Below, in pieces: positions 52,043 to 62,136 of a stretch of DNA of 64,000 bases. Source of the stretch: Treponema sp. (lineage in GTDB: Bacteria > Spirochaetota > Spirochaetia > Treponematales > Treponemataceae); the NCBI GenBank assembly GCA_024402535.1, contig JAKSTN010000010.1:1-64000 (forward strand), given 5' to 3'. The position numbers and the translations under genes are program-made. How positions within the stretch are numbered: position 1 is the first letter of the stretch; each line of letters starts with the position of its first letter. The notes beneath the pieces are model-generated. The model saw only the letters and a list, made by a program, of their open reading frames with translations. It was not told the DNA's origin and did not search any database.

Positions 52043-55000
52043 TTAGTAAGATACGGTAGTTTTAATTGAAGGATAGTTAGCCTTCTGTGGATATTTTGCT
52101 GGAATATCGTAAGCTTTAGTTTCATTATTCCAGGTGTATTCGTATGGAGTAAATTCTACTATATAACCTTGCTGAGCTTTTGTAGTACCATCTTTATGCT
52201 TATATGAAAAATCATTCCATTTATGAGCATACCATGTAATTGAATTCAATATTCCAGTTTTAATATTATCAGGTCCAATAATATGAAGACAATTTTCAGA
52301 AACTTTACTATCAGTTGAAGCATTAGGCTCACCTTCCATCCAGTTTGTATATTCACCTTCAATAGCACCACTAGAAGAACCTGTACCATTATAGAATTTT
52401 CTACCTGCATCTGGACCACACTGCCAGGTCCAATAACTATCGCCACCAGTCATATTATTACATACAAATTCAGGTTCATCATAACCATTTGTTGGGTGCA
52501 TACGGCTACCACCTGTCCAGGCAACTCCAACTCCCATTTTACCTGTTATGTATTGGTTTTCAACCTCTGAAGTAATTGAAACCAAATAACCATTTAATCC
52601 ATTAAATACAATCTTTTTTGCTTCGTTATATGATATATCCCATTGAACCTCATTTCTTCCACTAATTCCTAAATAGAAACTACCATTATAATAGTCAAAA
52701 GCTTTTCCATAAGTTTTTTTCAGTTCTTTTATATCATCATAAGGAACACTTTCCAGGTTTACTGTAATTTCAATATCTTTTCCTTCTTCTGCTTTTATAA
52801 AAGTTACATTCTTTAAGAATTCTGTAGCGCGAAGGGCTGTAATCATATCATCATCAGAGAACATATGAAGGTATATATATTCTGTAGAAGTACTTAAAGT
52901 ATTCTCATCAAAAGCAGTTGCACTTTTTTGTCCAAGATTAATAGTAGATAATGGGGCTCCGTTTTCTTTATACATTTTTGTATCTTTCAATTTGAATGTT
53001 CCATTTTTAACTGAAAGCGAAAATACTGAACAAGATTCTGAAATAGAAGTAGCATCTCCCAGGGAGAATTGTTTTACTTCTCCATTTTCCTGGTTACCAA
53101 AGCGTTCTATAACATGAATACCACCATTCTTTTCCGAAAGCTCTTTTCCAGGAAGAGAAATAGGACTTGGATCTTTAAGATAAATAATAATTTTATCTTG
53201 TCCACTTTCACTGATATTTGAGAAACCTAAACCTAAAATATCTCTGGAAGTTTTATTAATACAAGTAAACTTAGAAGTCTGAGCAAATTTTGACTCCTGA
53301 ATATAAGCAACTTTATGAGTAGGTTCATCACGATTAAATACATACTTAGTTTCCATAGTAATGTAATAATCCCCTTCCATTTGACCTTCAATATTTATCC
53401 ATTCATTTGAAAGAGATGACAAATCTACACCGATAATATCCTCTTTTGTTATTCCATCAACCTGAGCATTTCCTATAACAATATTTTTACTGACTTCTAT
53501 ATTACTTTCATCTTTAGGTTTGCGACCGATATTTACTACAGACTGGTTCGGTGCATCACAGCCAAGTCCTGTAAGAGAAGCTAATTTTCCACCAAGAATA
53601 GTAAACTTAAAGTCAGAAGCTGGTAATGTTCCGTCTTTATTCTTTGCTTCAAGTTTATAACCTGAGAAGTCTGTACCTGTATAAGCACCTGTTGACTTTA
53701 CATAAGCCCCAGTTACTTGTTCATCACCATCATCGATTTCACTATTACCATTGTAGTCAATATAAATATTTGTTTCTCCTTTACCGTTTGTCATGTCACT
53801 CCACTTAACAATAAGTGAATAACCACAGGCAAATACTGATGGAGCTACAGTAAAGTTTTTAGGATCAGAAAGGTCTTTGTTTTCCCATGCTGGAGTTTCA
53901 CCATTTTCTGGCTCATCAACTTTTACACCATCTTTCCAAACAGGAGTAAAGGTATAGTTTCCTGTTGTTCCTTTGGTAATTCTTACAATACGACCTAAAA
54001 CTTCATTTTCCCAACCGTCCAGCATTGCACCATCTTTATGAAGGTCATTTGAACTTGGTAATAAAACTTCATCTTCTACAGTGTATGTTTTAATTGCTTG
54101 ATTTTCTGCATTTCCAACCCAGCTTTCGTCAGAACTAAGAGAATATGTAATTGTATATGTAATTGTAGTAACTCCGCCTGCTGTAATATTTTCCTTGTTA
54201 GCTGCACTAACAGTAATATTACCTGGTACAGTAACTGTATTACCATCAACTGTCACAGTGTTTCCACCGCCAGGTATTTCGTAACCTGGTTTTAATACAA
54301 CATCAGCAGTAAAACTTTCGTCTGTTTCTGGAACCAGAACAACAGATCCATCATCAGAAACCAAACCATTTTTAATATTATCTAAAGAAATACCGCTTTC
54401 AGGTAAACCAATTTCTTTAAATCTTATTACATTGGAAGATGTTGGAGATGTAAATGCTACACCTGTATTTTTATCGTTATAAATTACAGTATATTTCTGC
54501 TCTGTAAGAGTACCTTCATAAGAACCATCTGCCTGTTTTACTAAAGTGTATTCCTTACCATCTTCACCTATAACTTTTAAAATTCTTGAAGTGAAAATAT
54601 TTTCTGCTTCCCCATCTTCTTTTTCAATAATAAACTTAACGCTTACATCATAACGATGGTAATTATTTGCAGTAATTGTTCTTGATGAATAAGAAGTTTT
54701 TCCTGCAACAATAATCAGGCTTTCTACAAGGTTTGTAATGCAGCCGCCGTTTTCATCGTAAAAATAAATAAGAGCATACTGAGTTTTTCCTGCAGGAATA
54801 TTTTCAGGTTTATAAATCAGTGTATTTGTTGCAGCATCTAAAGAAGAAGTTAAATCAACCAGATCTCCTTCTGAAACAGAACGACTGTTTTTTACACAGG
54901 CTTTAATAGTTTTTATAACTCCGTCATTAGGAAGTGTAATTGTAATTTCTGCTTTGCCGTATAAGTCATCTCCACTTAAAGCATACATTCTGAACACAAC

Positions 55001-55432
55001 TTCCTTTGCTCCTTCATTCAAATCAATTTCATCAGAAACCCCTTGAATAACAGAAACTGCCGAAGCTTCGTTTGAAGTCATATAACCTGTCAGAACAAAC
55101 TTATATTTTGCTTTTTCAATTGTAAGCTTATGTTCTGCAAATGCAGTGTAAGGTTTCTGAGACACAAGGGTTGTTAATTCACTACTTCCATTTATATAAG
55201 CGGAAAGAGTATATTCAAAATCATTCCATTCAAAAGAAGGAAGTGCTGTTCTACCTGAATTATAACCATCCAGAAGATTAACTGTAATGTAAGACTCTTC
55301 TGGTGGAAGCTCAATCTTTTCTTCAGGTATAATTTCTTTATTATCTATGCTGATTTTATCTTTCAGCTGAAATCTACAAGCACTAAAAGAGACAATTAAA
55401 AATACTGATAAAATAATATTAATCTTTTTCAT
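52043..55432 (-). CDS. Giant lipoprotein with C-type lectin-like domain
   Basis: A 1129-residue lipoprotein with lipobox SFSAC. Residues 30-270 form beta-rich modules shared with the neighbour at 55444 (ITLPNDGVIKTIKA, NIPAGKTQYALIYFYDENG). Around residues 430-500 there is one InlB-type repeat (LLPSSNDLHKDGAMLDGWE...TPVW). The last 200 residues resemble a C-type lectin domain: YLVSITSEVENQYI, VAWTGGSRM, WTWQCGPDAG, NWMEGEPNAS, CLHIIGPDN, WNDFSYKHK, GYIVEF. It is probably a surface adhesin or glycan binder. It is 11 bp behind the second giant gene. Confidence 0.8.
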   Translation of the reverse strand: MKKINIILSVFLIVSFSACRFQLKDKISIDNKEIIPEEKIELPPEESYITVNLLDGYNSGRTALPSFEWNDFEYTLSAYINGSSELTTLVSQKPYTAFAEHKLTIEKAKYKFVLTGYMTSNEASAVSVIQGVSDEIDLNEGAKEVVFRMYALSGDDLYGKAEITITLPNDGVIKTIKACVKNSRSVSEGDLVDLTSSLDAATNTLIYKPENIPAGKTQYALIYFYDENGGCITNLVESLIIVAGKTSYSSRTITANNYHRYDVSVKFIIEKEDGEAENIFTSRILKVIGEDGKEYTLVKQADGSYEGTLTEQKYTVIYNDKNTGVAFTSPTSSNVIRFKEIGLPESGISLDNIKNGLVSDDGSVVLVPETDESFTADVVLKPGYEIPGGGNTVTVDGNTVTVPGNITVSAANKENITAGGVTTITYTITYSLSSDESWVGNAENQAIKTYTVEDEVLLPSSNDLHKDGAMLDGWENEVLGRIVRITKGTTGNYTFTPVWKDGVKVDEPENGETPAWENKDLSDPKNFTVAPSVFACGYSLIVKWSDMTNGKGETNIYIDYNGNSEIDDGDEQVTGAYVKSTGAYTGTDFSGYKLEAKNKDGTLPASDFKFTILGGKLASLTGLGCDAPNQSVVNIGRKPKDESNIEVSKNIVIGNAQVDGITKEDIIGVDLSSLSNEWINIEGQMEGDYYITMETKYVFNRDEPTHKVAYIQESKFAQTSKFTCINKTSRDILGLGFSNISESGQDKIIIYLKDPSPISLPGKELSEKNGGIHVIERFGNQENGEVKQFSLGDATSISESCSVFSLSVKNGTFKLKDTKMYKENGAPLSTINLGQKSATAFDENTLSTSTEYIYLHMFSDDDMITALRATEFLKNVTFIKAEEGKDIEITVNLESVPYDDIKELKKTYGKAFDYYNGSFYLGISGRNEVQWDISYNEAKKIVFNGLNGYLVSITSEVENQYITGKMGVGVAWTGGSRMHPTNGYDEPEFVCNNMTGGDSYWTWQCGPDAGRKFYNGTGSSSGAIEGEYTNWMEGEPNASTDSKVSENCLHIIGPDNIKTGILNSITWYAHKWNDFSYKHKDGTTKAQQGYIVEFTPYEYTWNNETKAYDIPAKYPQKANYPSIKTTVSY

Positions 55433-55443
55433 AACAGTCCTCC

Positions 55444-58400
55444 TTATTTCACATTTACTTCAAATTCAATCTGCTGGTTCAGCGTAATAGAACTTGGTCC
55501 GGTTTTTTCTGTTGCTTCAACTTCGATTGTATATTTTTTATTTGGAGGATTTGTAAGAGTTAATGTAGTTCCTGTTTCACTATTCTGTACTCCGTTTACA
55601 TACCAGATATAAATCCAGCTAGCACTGTATGGTGGAGTTGCTGTTACAGTAATTGTTTTTCCACTTACATTTACTTCTAATGCAATATCTTGAAGCATAG
55701 GATTCTGTCCGTTACCAGAAACCTGAGTATACCAGATAGCTTCAAAAGATCGATCAGAAGATCCAAAGGTTGCAGGAACTGTAGTACTCAAGCCCTGGAA
55801 ACCCCATCCCTGGAATACAAACTGATCGACTCCATTTTCATATTTATACGAAGGAACTGGAGATGTTACAGCTGTTCCATACTTGCCTTTTACAATTACA
55901 TCTTCAGTAGAACCATTAACTTTACCGCCGTCAAGCTTAAAGGTGTAAGTTATTTCTTTACGAGTATATCTTACTTCCTGTACAACCATTGTATCAGCTG
56001 AAACTACAGTTTTTACTATAGTTGGTGTTTGAACGAAACCGGCATCAACACCATCTGGTTTTTCTGCAGGAAGAATATCGTCGTCAGCAGGTTCCTGACC
56101 AATTATTCCTGTCTGTTCTTTAGAAGATACCAGCTGATTATTTCCATATACATCTTCTACGAAAACTTTTACTAAGTATTTGGCACCAGTCTGCTGCCAT
56201 ACAGCCTGATAAATTGAATTTTCTGCAGGGAATACTGTTGGCAGAGTTCCTCCAACTTTATTCCATCCCATAAATTCATAACCTTCTCTTACAGGAGCTG
56301 GCGCTTCAGGTGTACGAGTTCCATATTTTCCTACAATAGGAGCAGGATTTGTTTCCCCATTCAATTTATCCCCATTCAATTTACCATTCATTAAATCCAA
56401 TGTAAGAGTAATAAGTTTACGACTGTATTTTACAATTACTTCAGCATCGCCATCAGCAGTTACTGTTGTACCTATAATAGCTGGTTCATTAAAACCTGTA
56501 ACCAGATCTGCAGTAGCAGTTACTGAAGTTCCAATCTTTGCCTTTTTCTCCTGCGCTGGGTATGCAGTAAGTTCTTCATAATTTGCATCCAAAGATGCAT
56601 CTGTTGAATCTACCTTTTCAAACAAGTACTTAACTGTATATTTAGCATATTCCTGGGAATACTGAGCTGTATAAGTATTTTCATTTATATTAGATTTAAA
56701 TGTCTGTGGAAGATCATTTTCCCAACCTGTAAACACATAATTTTCAGGAGGTGTAATTTCTGGAATAGAAACTGCAGCTTCAAACTTACCTTCAATTTCT
56801 TTGTTTCCAGTTGTTCCGTCAGCCCAGGTACCTGCACCTGGATTTGCAGTGAATGAATAATGCTTACGTTTAAATTTTGTTTTCAAAACAGTTGAACCAT
56901 CAGATTTGATTACCTGTGTATCTGTAGTTGCAATATAGTCTTCCCATCCGCTATGAACTTTTGATGTAATTTCTGTACCAGGGATTGCATATTCTACAAA
57001 GCTCCAAACCATGGTGTAATTATCATCATTAATATTTTCTACCCAGATTTCAGTTGTATATTTTACATTGCCAGTTACAACTTCAAAAGGAACAAGTGTA
57101 AGATTTCCTGTTTGTGTACCAGCTTTAATTTTTGTAAGTGCAACAGTTGATTCCTGTGCAATTCCATTTATTTCAGTTATTTTCCAACCTACAGCAGAAT
57201 TACCCTCTTCACTACATGAAATATGATCATAATCGTTTGGCAGTTCAACATCCCTTTCAACAGTATATGTAGTTGGAAGATGATTCAAATCTGAATTAAC
57301 ATTACTTGAATCATTAAAACCATCAACAGTAGCAAATACAAATGTAAGAGTATATTCAATAGCATTCAGTGAATTATCTGGAATTTCCTGTCCAGTACTA
57401 TCCTTATTAATAACAGGATTTAATGCACCACCATTACCAGCATTAAATTCAACACCTATAATAGTTCTATTATCATCACCTGCAGGAAATATATATTCTT
57501 CACCATCAATTGTAATTTTTCCTGATTCAGGTTTGTTATAACCGTCTGCAATAGAAACATCCAGTAAGAAATCCTGTCCTTTAGGAACTATAACAGAATC
57601 GTTTCCGCTGGAAATAATTCCAGAGTTTGTAGAAGAAGATGGAGTAAAATTAAGACCTGGATATGTTGGAAGTGTAATAGTTACAACTTCTACACTTGCT
57701 ATTTCTTCACCTGAAGAATTTAAAATGCTTTCAGTTGAAGGATTAAACTTGCTGCCTGTATCAATATCATCTGATGTACCAGTTCCTTTTATGAAGATTT
57801 CATAATTGGTATTATCATCTTCTGGCATGAAGCCTGTATATTCCCCGTTTGTGCCGGTAAGAATATATTCTTTTGTTGGATCAGTTTTATCTTTTAAGAC
57901 AATTGTAGTTGGCGCGTCAGTCCAGGCTTCACCATCTTTTTTAATTGTTATAGAAACAGCTTTTCTGTAATAATCTTCAGCCTTTAATTCAATTGTAGAA
58001 GCTGAAGTTAACCCCCGAACTACATAAGCACTTTCTGCAAAATCAAAAACAAGTTTTCCATTTGCATCAAAACAATTAATGTTTATATAGTTAGTTTTTC
58101 CGGCAGGCACATTCTCTGTAAAAATTACTTTTGCACTTTTTTTCCCGTCTTCATTCTGAATAGTAATTTCTGTTTCAGGAGCTGTTCCTCTGATACTAGA
58201 AAGATCTGCCTTTACTTTTGTAATTACACCATCATCAGGGAAAATAAGATTTAAGAATACACTTCCGTTTCCTTCTGCTACCGGATACATCTTAAAAGGA
58301 ATAGTCTGACTGTCTTCTGTAAGATTAATTACAGTTTCTCCAACAATAATTTTATTGCTGTCATTAGCATTACTATCGTAACCAGTGAGCTTGAATTTAT

Positions 58401-58746
58401 AATTTCCTTTAGGCAACGGTAAAGAACCGTTTTCAAAATTTGAAAAAGCTTTCTTTTCTACTGCCAATTTATAATCTTCTTCCGTCTTAGATGAATCATA
58501 AGCTGGAATATAATAAAGATCATAAAAATAATTTCCCCAGCTATATACAGGAAGTGCGGTTTTAGCAGAACCTAAACCTGCTGTAAGAACAAAACTTACA
58601 TTTGAAATATCAGAAATTTCAGATGCTTCTGAAATTTCATTTACCTTTACAGGCTGTAATTCAGGCATAGAAAGCTGATTTGAACATCCAGCAAAAGAAA
58701 GAGCTAATACAACAAATAAATTACGAACAAAATTAAATCTTTTCAT
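55444..58746 (-). CDS. Giant lipoprotein with InlB B-repeats
   Basis: An 1100-residue lipoprotein with lipobox SFAGC. The N-terminal half repeats the architecture of the next gene. The C-terminal half has several Listeria-Bacteroides (InlB B) repeats ending in GWN...FPAENSIYQAVW-like units, each preceded by a MucBP-like YTVKYLFEKVDS strand module of about 70 residues. An Ig-like domain (VNVSGKTITVTATPPYSASWIYIWYVNG) closes it. Such stalks reach from the cell surface and bind host or plant glycans. It lies 16 bp behind the first repeat gene. Confidence 0.8.
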   Translation of the reverse strand: MKRFNFVRNLFVVLALSFAGCSNQLSMPELQPVKVNEISEASEISDISNVSFVLTAGLGSAKTALPVYSWGNYFYDLYYIPAYDSSKTEEDYKLAVEKKAFSNFENGSLPLPKGNYKFKLTGYDSNANDSNKIIVGETVINLTEDSQTIPFKMYPVAEGNGSVFLNLIFPDDGVITKVKADLSSIRGTAPETEITIQNEDGKKSAKVIFTENVPAGKTNYININCFDANGKLVFDFAESAYVVRGLTSASTIELKAEDYYRKAVSITIKKDGEAWTDAPTTIVLKDKTDPTKEYILTGTNGEYTGFMPEDDNTNYEIFIKGTGTSDDIDTGSKFNPSTESILNSSGEEIASVEVVTITLPTYPGLNFTPSSSTNSGIISSGNDSVIVPKGQDFLLDVSIADGYNKPESGKITIDGEEYIFPAGDDNRTIIGVEFNAGNGGALNPVINKDSTGQEIPDNSLNAIEYTLTFVFATVDGFNDSSNVNSDLNHLPTTYTVERDVELPNDYDHISCSEEGNSAVGWKITEINGIAQESTVALTKIKAGTQTGNLTLVPFEVVTGNVKYTTEIWVENINDDNYTMVWSFVEYAIPGTEITSKVHSGWEDYIATTDTQVIKSDGSTVLKTKFKRKHYSFTANPGAGTWADGTTGNKEIEGKFEAAVSIPEITPPENYVFTGWENDLPQTFKSNINENTYTAQYSQEYAKYTVKYLFEKVDSTDASLDANYEELTAYPAQEKKAKIGTSVTATADLVTGFNEPAIIGTTVTADGDAEVIVKYSRKLITLTLDLMNGKLNGDKLNGETNPAPIVGKYGTRTPEAPAPVREGYEFMGWNKVGGTLPTVFPAENSIYQAVWQQTGAKYLVKVFVEDVYGNNQLVSSKEQTGIIGQEPADDDILPAEKPDGVDAGFVQTPTIVKTVVSADTMVVQEVRYTRKEITYTFKLDGGKVNGSTEDVIVKGKYGTAVTSPVPSYKYENGVDQFVFQGWGFQGLSTTVPATFGSSDRSFEAIWYTQVSGNGQNPMLQDIALEVNVSGKTITVTATPPYSASWIYIWYVNGVQNSETGTTLTLTNPPNKKYTIEVEATEKTGPSSITLNQQIEFEVNVK

Positions 58747-58762
58747 TTTTCTCCCCCTTTCC

Positions 58763-61700
58763 TTAGTTAATAACTACAGTCACAAACTTAGTTTTTTCTG
58801 TTCCGGCAATTCCATTTTCTTTTGCCAGAACATCCAGTTTGTGTCGTCCCTTAGTTAATGAAACTGTAATTTCAACTCCATCTGTAACTACATTTTTCTG
58901 AGCATCATCTCTTTGATTTCCATTATCATAAAGATCAATCAACCAGTCACCATTATAAGGAATGACAACTTTAAGTTTTGCAGGACTTGAATCCTGACTT
59001 AACACTGTAAGAGTAATATCGCCATTTGTATAAGTTCCCGCACCACTGATAGTTGTCAAAGGTATTTGTGTCCAGACTGCAGTAAAGGTTTCATCTGAAG
59101 CACCAAAGGTTTCAGGCACTGTTTTATCCCAACCTGCAAAAATATTATAAGTAAGACTTGGGTTTGAAACGGTTGAAACAGCACTTCCATATCTTCCTTC
59201 AATAGTCAGCATTAATTTGTTATCACTGAATTTTCCACGGTTAGCATCAAATGTGTAAGTAATTGTTTTTCTGTCATAGTAAACATTTACAACTGTAGAA
59301 CCGTCAGCCTTTATGTAATTCTGTCCGCCCTTTATTTCGAGATTTTCAAAACTTACATGATCATCTTCAACTTTTTTAAAGCCAGCAAATTCTGGAGCTA
59401 CATAAGTAAATGGATTCAATGCAGATCCAATTTCTTTTTTTGGAGCAAAAGTTCCAGTTCCTAAATCATACTCACCAGGAGTTGAAAGCTTTTCAAAGTA
59501 ATAATTAACTGTGTACGTAGAACCAACCAATTTCCACTTGGCTTTAAATGTTTTATTTTCTATTCCAAAGTTTTTAGGAATTTCAGGATCCCAGCCTTGA
59601 TATTCATAATCAGGTCTTGAAACATCTTTTGGCGCCTGTACTACCGATTCGTATTTACCTTCAACCGTATAAGTAGTTGATGAAGAATTATCTGTCCATA
59701 CACCACCGTCAGGGTCATAAGTATAAACAATAGTATTTCTGTCAAACTTAAGTGTTACTACAGTTGAATCATCAAATCTTGCTAAATTATTGCCGTCTGC
59801 AATGTCTACGTTTGCATATTCAACACTTACATAGTTATATCCGGTAAATGATTTTGGACTTACAGAAAGTGGTTCATTACTTTTAATCTTTAATGATTCA
59901 GCTTCCTGAAGTTCAGAATTTTCTTCATAACCTGTTCCATCAAGTTTTTCGAAAACATATTTTAATTTGTAATTAACTTCTACAGCCTTCCATACAGCAA
60001 CATATTCTTTGTCAGTAGAACCAAATGTAAAATCTCCGTCAGAAGGAATTTCTGTAGGAACATCTCTTACAGTCCATCCGCAAAATTTGTATCCTATACG
60101 ACTTAAACTCTGTGGCTTATCAGCATTTGTTTCATAACGACCACTTACAGTAACTTTTGTATTAGTCTTGTCTGTCCAAGTACCACCCCATATACCGCCG
60201 TTTGGATTGTAAGTGTATTTTATGGTTTTACGAGGGTATTCAACTTTTACAACTGCAGAATGATCCGCTGCAATTTCAGCCTGTGTAACAACAGCACTAA
60301 AGAAACCTTCAATAAATGAACCAGAAACATTTGTCATTTCACCAACTGTTCCCGCTTCAGTTACAGATTTATTTTTATCTTCTACGTAAACGCCCTCTTT
60401 GTCTTCAAAATAATATTCAATCTTATACAAAGCACCGGTCTGATTCCATTTTGCAGTAAGGAAAAGATCTGCTTCAGGGTAAGTTTCAGGTACCACACCA
60501 TCATCTTCATTCCATCCTTTAAATTCAGAACGTACTGCAGAAGGTATTTCATTATTAAAGCCTACAGCAGTTCCATATTTTGCAGGTCCAAGAACCTTTT
60601 CAATGTCACCATCATTAAACTTACCGATTCCAGCATTTAATAAAATTCTTACTGATTTACGTTTGTAATAAACATCAACTACAGTATCATCATTTTCTGA
60701 TAATACTTTCTGTGTAATTTCAAAGGCTTCAAAACCCGGAACATTTAATGCACTGGCTGCAGTGTAATGTCCAACTCCTCCATTAAGAGTTTCTTCTCTT
60801 GAAGCATCTACCGTGTAATTTGCAAAATTATTTTCATCTGTTGAATCAACTTTTTCGAACCAGTGACGTACTTTATAACTTGCATAAGGTTTTGCCCAAA
60901 CTGCAGAATAAGTTACATCTTCAGATGGGAATATTACTGGCAATCTTCCACCTTCTTCATTCCATCCAACAAATCCCCATCCGCTGTCACGAACAGGATT
61001 TTCTACAGAAGGAACTGAAGCGCCGTATAATCCTGTTAATGGATTTGCAGGTGCTTCTCCAGAATTCCAGCTTCCTTCATTTACATCAAGAGTAATTTTG
61101 ATTGTTTTTCTATTGTAAGTAACAGTAGCAATTGAAGGGAAACCATCTGCTTCTGGAGCAAGAACTGTGGTCTGTTCAATTACTGGAGTCAGGTAACCTG
61201 CAACTGCATCAGCTGTAACTGCTGTCTGTACTCCAATAGCTGCACCATTAATTTCTTCAGAAACGTCATAATTATCACCACCGGCAGCAGTCTGATACTT
61301 ATACTTAATCTTAAAATATGAATTTTCAGTAGACCATAAAGCTTTATATACTTGATTCTCTGCTGGGAAAGTTTCAGGTAATTTCAAAACTTTATTTTCA
61401 GGATTTAATTCTTCATCATCCAGCGCCCAGCCCTGAAAGTACCATTCAAGTCTTACAGGATCAATAACCACACGAGTCGGATTCTGAATATTTGGAACTG
61501 ATTCACCGTAACGGCCATATAAAATATAAGGCTGAGAGCTTAAATCTATAACTCCACCATTTGGAAAAAATGCCAGACCAATTTCTTTTCTTTTATAATA
61601 AATATGAACTTCAGTTGAAGAGTCTTCCTTTACAGTTTTCTGATTAAATTCTTCAGAAGTAAAACCTGATTTATCAAAAGCAACTGCTTCAGTTACAGTT

Positions 61701-61888
61701 CCAGGAATTGCTTCTATGATCTGTTTTTCAATTACTTCAGGTTCAACATCTACCGGTTCAAAGTGATGAACAACTTTATATGTAATTGGAAGTATCTCCT
61801 CTTCCGGTTCCTCAGGAGCTTCTTCTTCTGGAACATCCTGTTCAGCCTGTATGGAAAGATCTTCAGCTTTTTTTAAATCATCAATCAT
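58763..61888 (-). CDS. Giant InlB B-repeat surface protein, interrupted by a TGA in the signal peptide
   Basis: The open part encodes 1041 residues: an acidic Glu/Pro stretch (EEEAPEEPEEEILP), then six units of about 130-150 residues. Each unit joins a MucBP-like module (YKVVHHFEP, YKVRHWFEK, YKIEYYFED, YKLKYVFEK, YTVNYYFEK) to an InlB B-repeat ending VW or LW. An Ig-like domain with VTVVIN ends it. The ATG at 61888 is only an internal methionine. The real start with a signal peptide is at 61951, separated by an in-frame TGA. If the TGA is not suppressed the protein would stay in the cytoplasm or not be made. Confidence 0.75.
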   Translation of the reverse strand: MIDDLKKAEDLSIQAEQDVPEEEAPEEPEEEILPITYKVVHHFEPVDVEPEVIEKQIIEAIPGTVTEAVAFDKSGFTSEEFNQKTVKEDSSTEVHIYYKRKEIGLAFFPNGGVIDLSSQPYILYGRYGESVPNIQNPTRVVIDPVRLEWYFQGWALDDEELNPENKVLKLPETFPAENQVYKALWSTENSYFKIKYKYQTAAGGDNYDVSEEINGAAIGVQTAVTADAVAGYLTPVIEQTTVLAPEADGFPSIATVTYNRKTIKITLDVNEGSWNSGEAPANPLTGLYGASVPSVENPVRDSGWGFVGWNEEGGRLPVIFPSEDVTYSAVWAKPYASYKVRHWFEKVDSTDENNFANYTVDASREETLNGGVGHYTAASALNVPGFEAFEITQKVLSENDDTVVDVYYKRKSVRILLNAGIGKFNDGDIEKVLGPAKYGTAVGFNNEIPSAVRSEFKGWNEDDGVVPETYPEADLFLTAKWNQTGALYKIEYYFEDKEGVYVEDKNKSVTEAGTVGEMTNVSGSFIEGFFSAVVTQAEIAADHSAVVKVEYPRKTIKYTYNPNGGIWGGTWTDKTNTKVTVSGRYETNADKPQSLSRIGYKFCGWTVRDVPTEIPSDGDFTFGSTDKEYVAVWKAVEVNYKLKYVFEKLDGTGYEENSELQEAESLKIKSNEPLSVSPKSFTGYNYVSVEYANVDIADGNNLARFDDSTVVTLKFDRNTIVYTYDPDGGVWTDNSSSTTYTVEGKYESVVQAPKDVSRPDYEYQGWDPEIPKNFGIENKTFKAKWKLVGSTYTVNYYFEKLSTPGEYDLGTGTFAPKKEIGSALNPFTYVAPEFAGFKKVEDDHVSFENLEIKGGQNYIKADGSTVVNVYYDRKTITYTFDANRGKFSDNKLMLTIEGRYGSAVSTVSNPSLTYNIFAGWDKTVPETFGASDETFTAVWTQIPLTTISGAGTYTNGDITLTVLSQDSSPAKLKVVIPYNGDWLIDLYDNGNQRDDAQKNVVTDGVEITVSLTKGRHKLDVLAKENGIAGTEKTKFVTVVIN

Positions 61889-61951
61889 GTTTGATCAGGC
61901 TGCAAGAATCAGCAGCAACAGGATTGAAATAAAGACTGATATTTTTTTCAT
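61889..61951 (-). pseudogene. Signal peptide with TGA at the lipobox cysteine
   Basis: GAGAGG precedes an ATG at 61951 that starts MKKISVFISILLLLILAA, a perfect signal peptide. The next codon (61897-61895) is TGA where the lipobox cysteine (TGC or TGT) belongs, followed by Ser-Asn and then the long repeat ORF in the same frame. A single base change would restore a lipoprotein. Confidence 0.8.
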
Positions 61952-62088
61952 TACTTGCCTCTCTTTTATAAATTGGACAAAATTATTATTTAAGTATTGA
62001 TACCTTTCTATTTTACCCCTTCACAAACATAAAATCAACTAAAATGTCTATTTTCTCCAATTTGTATAATATCTCTAAAAACACTTTC

Positions 62089-62135
62089 TTGACACTCTAA
62101 CACTTGTTAGGTAATATTCTAACGAGTGTTAGAAT
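62089..62135 (+). promoter_or_regulatory. tetR-type gene promoter with two operators
   Basis: TTGACA (62089-62094) and TAATAT (62112-62117), 17 bp apart, form a near-consensus promoter. CTAACACTTGTTAG (62097-62110) fills its spacer and ATTCTAACGAGTGTTAGAAT (62116-62135, 8-bp arms) covers the start point. Both are palindromes of the CTAAC-N4-GTTAG type, 22 bp apart, typical of TetR autoregulation. Confidence 0.8.
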
Positions 62136-62136
62136 T

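Noticed and set aside
58763..61888. Direct-repeat arrays as a CRISPR
   Set aside because: The repetition is protein-level, with units of about 400 bp that diverge in DNA; no short identical repeats with spacers exist in the window.
61895..61897. Genetic code change with TGA read as an amino acid
   Set aside because: TGA ends the first metN and other genes normally, so the standard bacterial code applies.
61889..61951. Selenocysteine in the lipobox as the main explanation
   Set aside because: No clear SECIS-like hairpin follows the TGA and no precedent for a Sec lipobox is known to me; a point mutation is simpler.
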